The position numbers were made by a program, and so were the translations under genes. Below, piece after piece: positions 38,857 to 39,455 of a stretch of DNA of 39,455 nucleotides. How positions within the stretch are numbered: position 1 is the first letter of the stretch; each line of letters opens with the position of its first letter. The stretch lies in assembly GCA_013813765.1 (NCBI GenBank), contig JACCRC010000506.1:1-39455 (forward strand), read 5' to 3'. The notes under the pieces were generated by a model, which was given only the letters and a program-made list of their open reading frames with translations, had not been told where the DNA came from and did not search any database. The stretch is from Deltaproteobacteria bacterium (lineage in GTDB: Bacteria > Myxococcota_A > Polyangia > Haliangiales > Haliangiaceae).

Positions 38857-39455
38857 ATGGACCTGGCCAGCCTCGCTCAGCTCGACCGGTCGCATCGCCG
38901 TCACGATGACGTGATGGCCGGCCTGCTCGAGGCCGCGCGCCGGCTCGCCGCGGGCCGCCCCGACGACGGCGATATCCAGCGCGTCCACGAGGCCGTCGCG
39001 TACTTCGAGCGCGCGGTCACCCGCCACTTCCTCGACGAGGAGGGGTCCGTCTTCCCGCGCCTGTCGACCCGCCGGCCCGACCTGGCCGCCGAGCTGGCTG
39101 CCATTTCGGCCGAGCACCCCACCCAGATCGCCATGCAGGGCGAGATCGCCGCCTGTGCGCGCGAGCTCCACGGCGACGCCCGCCCCTCCGCCGGCAAGTC
39201 CCTGCTCGACGCCGCCACGAAGCTCGCGGAGCTCCACGCCTCGCACGTGGCGCGCGAGGACGCGCTCTTCCGCATCGCGAACGAGGCGCTGACCGGCCAG
39301 GACGACCTCGAGATCTCGACGGAGATGGAGACGCGCCGCGACCGCGAGGACGAGTCCGGCGGCGGTGGCGGCGGTGGTCGCCGGCGCGCGAGCACCGCTG
39401 GTGGCGGTAACTCGCGGGATTCGCAGCGCGGCGGTGGTGGTGGTGGACGCGGAGG
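38857..39455 (+). CDS. Hemerythrin-like HHE-domain protein with Gly/Arg-rich tail, 3' end outside window
   Basis: 199 codons are visible and the frame is open at the right edge. Helices carry likely di-iron ligands: His16 (HRRHDD), His57 and Glu61 (TRHFLDEEG), His87 (AEHP), His127 or His130, and Glu134/Asp135 (HASHVARED), matching the bacterial hemerythrin pattern for O2, NO or iron sensing. From residue 150 the sequence becomes charged, then a low-complexity Gly-rich tail with Arg clusters ([16 protein letters not shown]) begins and runs off the window. No signal peptide, so cytoplasmic. The start ATG follows TTGGGT; there is no strong ribosome site. The family is confident; the ligand and the role of the tail are unknown. 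Confidence 0.85.
   Translation, partial: MDLASLAQLDRSHRRHDDVMAGLLEAARRLAAGRPDDGDIQRVHEAVAYFERAVTRHFLDEEGSVFPRLSTRRPDLAAELAAISAEHPTQIAMQGEIAACARELHGDARPSAGKSLLDAATKLAELHASHVAREDALFRIANEALTGQDDLEISTEMETRRDREDESGGGGGGGRRRASTAGGGNSRDSQRGGGGGGRG

Overview
The window is strongly GC-rich and densely coded on both strands. It looks like chromosomal DNA of a myxobacterium-like member of the Myxococcota, perhaps on the Haliangium/Kofleria side. The grounds are: three secreted proteins with MYXO-CTERM-type tails (Gly-Cys, one membrane span, Arg-rich end), two DUF2330 proteins, eight putative lipoproteins, several of them Cys-rich or repeat-rich, and housekeeping genes scattered between them. I see no tRNA, rRNA, phage, insertion sequence or CRISPR array. 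The species placement is inference.

Layout. 1-3854 (-): the N-terminal 1284 codons of a giant modular lipoprotein that runs off the left edge. 4007-6772 (-): DNA polymerase I, with an apparently dead proofreading domain and a Tyr at the ddNTP-selectivity position. 6839-10053 (+): a membrane-anchored protein with a SecD-like domain, plsX, and an App1-like phosphatidate phosphatase overlapping plsX by one base. 10207-17978 (+): a 1769-residue lipoprotein built of ten DUF5018-like plus ten BIG2-like repeats, a metzincin-like protein with a MYXO-CTERM-type tail, and a Cys-rich lipoprotein. 18011-19453 (+): an orphan NtrC-type regulator. 19516-21216 (+): a lipoprotein of unknown function. 21217-22921 (-): two paralogous small lipoproteins followed by a Nudix hydrolase. 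22975-26331 (+): an SDR oxidoreductase, an AttH/CrtC-like protein, gcvT and gcvH, but no gcvP.

26341-26570 holds four tandem copies of a repeat of about 54 bases that can form two hairpins. It fills the gap between two convergent genes, and a fifth, inverted copy lies at 28832-28884. 26572-32747 (-) is an apparent operon, read leftwards: a small secreted protein, two tandem DUF2330 MYXO-CTERM proteins, and a pentaheme cytochrome c lipoprotein with a TPR-like tail. The fifth repeat copy has become coding sequence at the C-terminus of the second DUF2330 protein. 32792-33493 (+) is a Cys-rich lipoprotein. 33495-34040 (-) is a twice-frameshifted remnant of a PQQ/WD-like beta-propeller gene. 34056-38767 (-) reads leftwards as thioredoxin reductase, a membrane-anchored HtrA protease, an HSL-type alpha/beta hydrolase and an APC amino-acid permease. 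38857 to the right edge (+) is a hemerythrin-like protein with a Gly/Arg-rich tail.

How the genes fit together. Most of the accessory content is cell-envelope material: repeat-rich lipoproteins, sorted surface proteins, a cytochrome lipoprotein and envelope proteases. It is interleaved with membrane-lipid genes (plsX with App1), redox genes (trxB, hemerythrin) and one-carbon genes (gcvT, gcvH). The best candidate for an undescribed functional unit is the DUF2330-DUF2330-pentaheme cytochrome operon. The most concrete DNA-level novelty is the two-hairpin repeat and its capture as a protein C-terminus.
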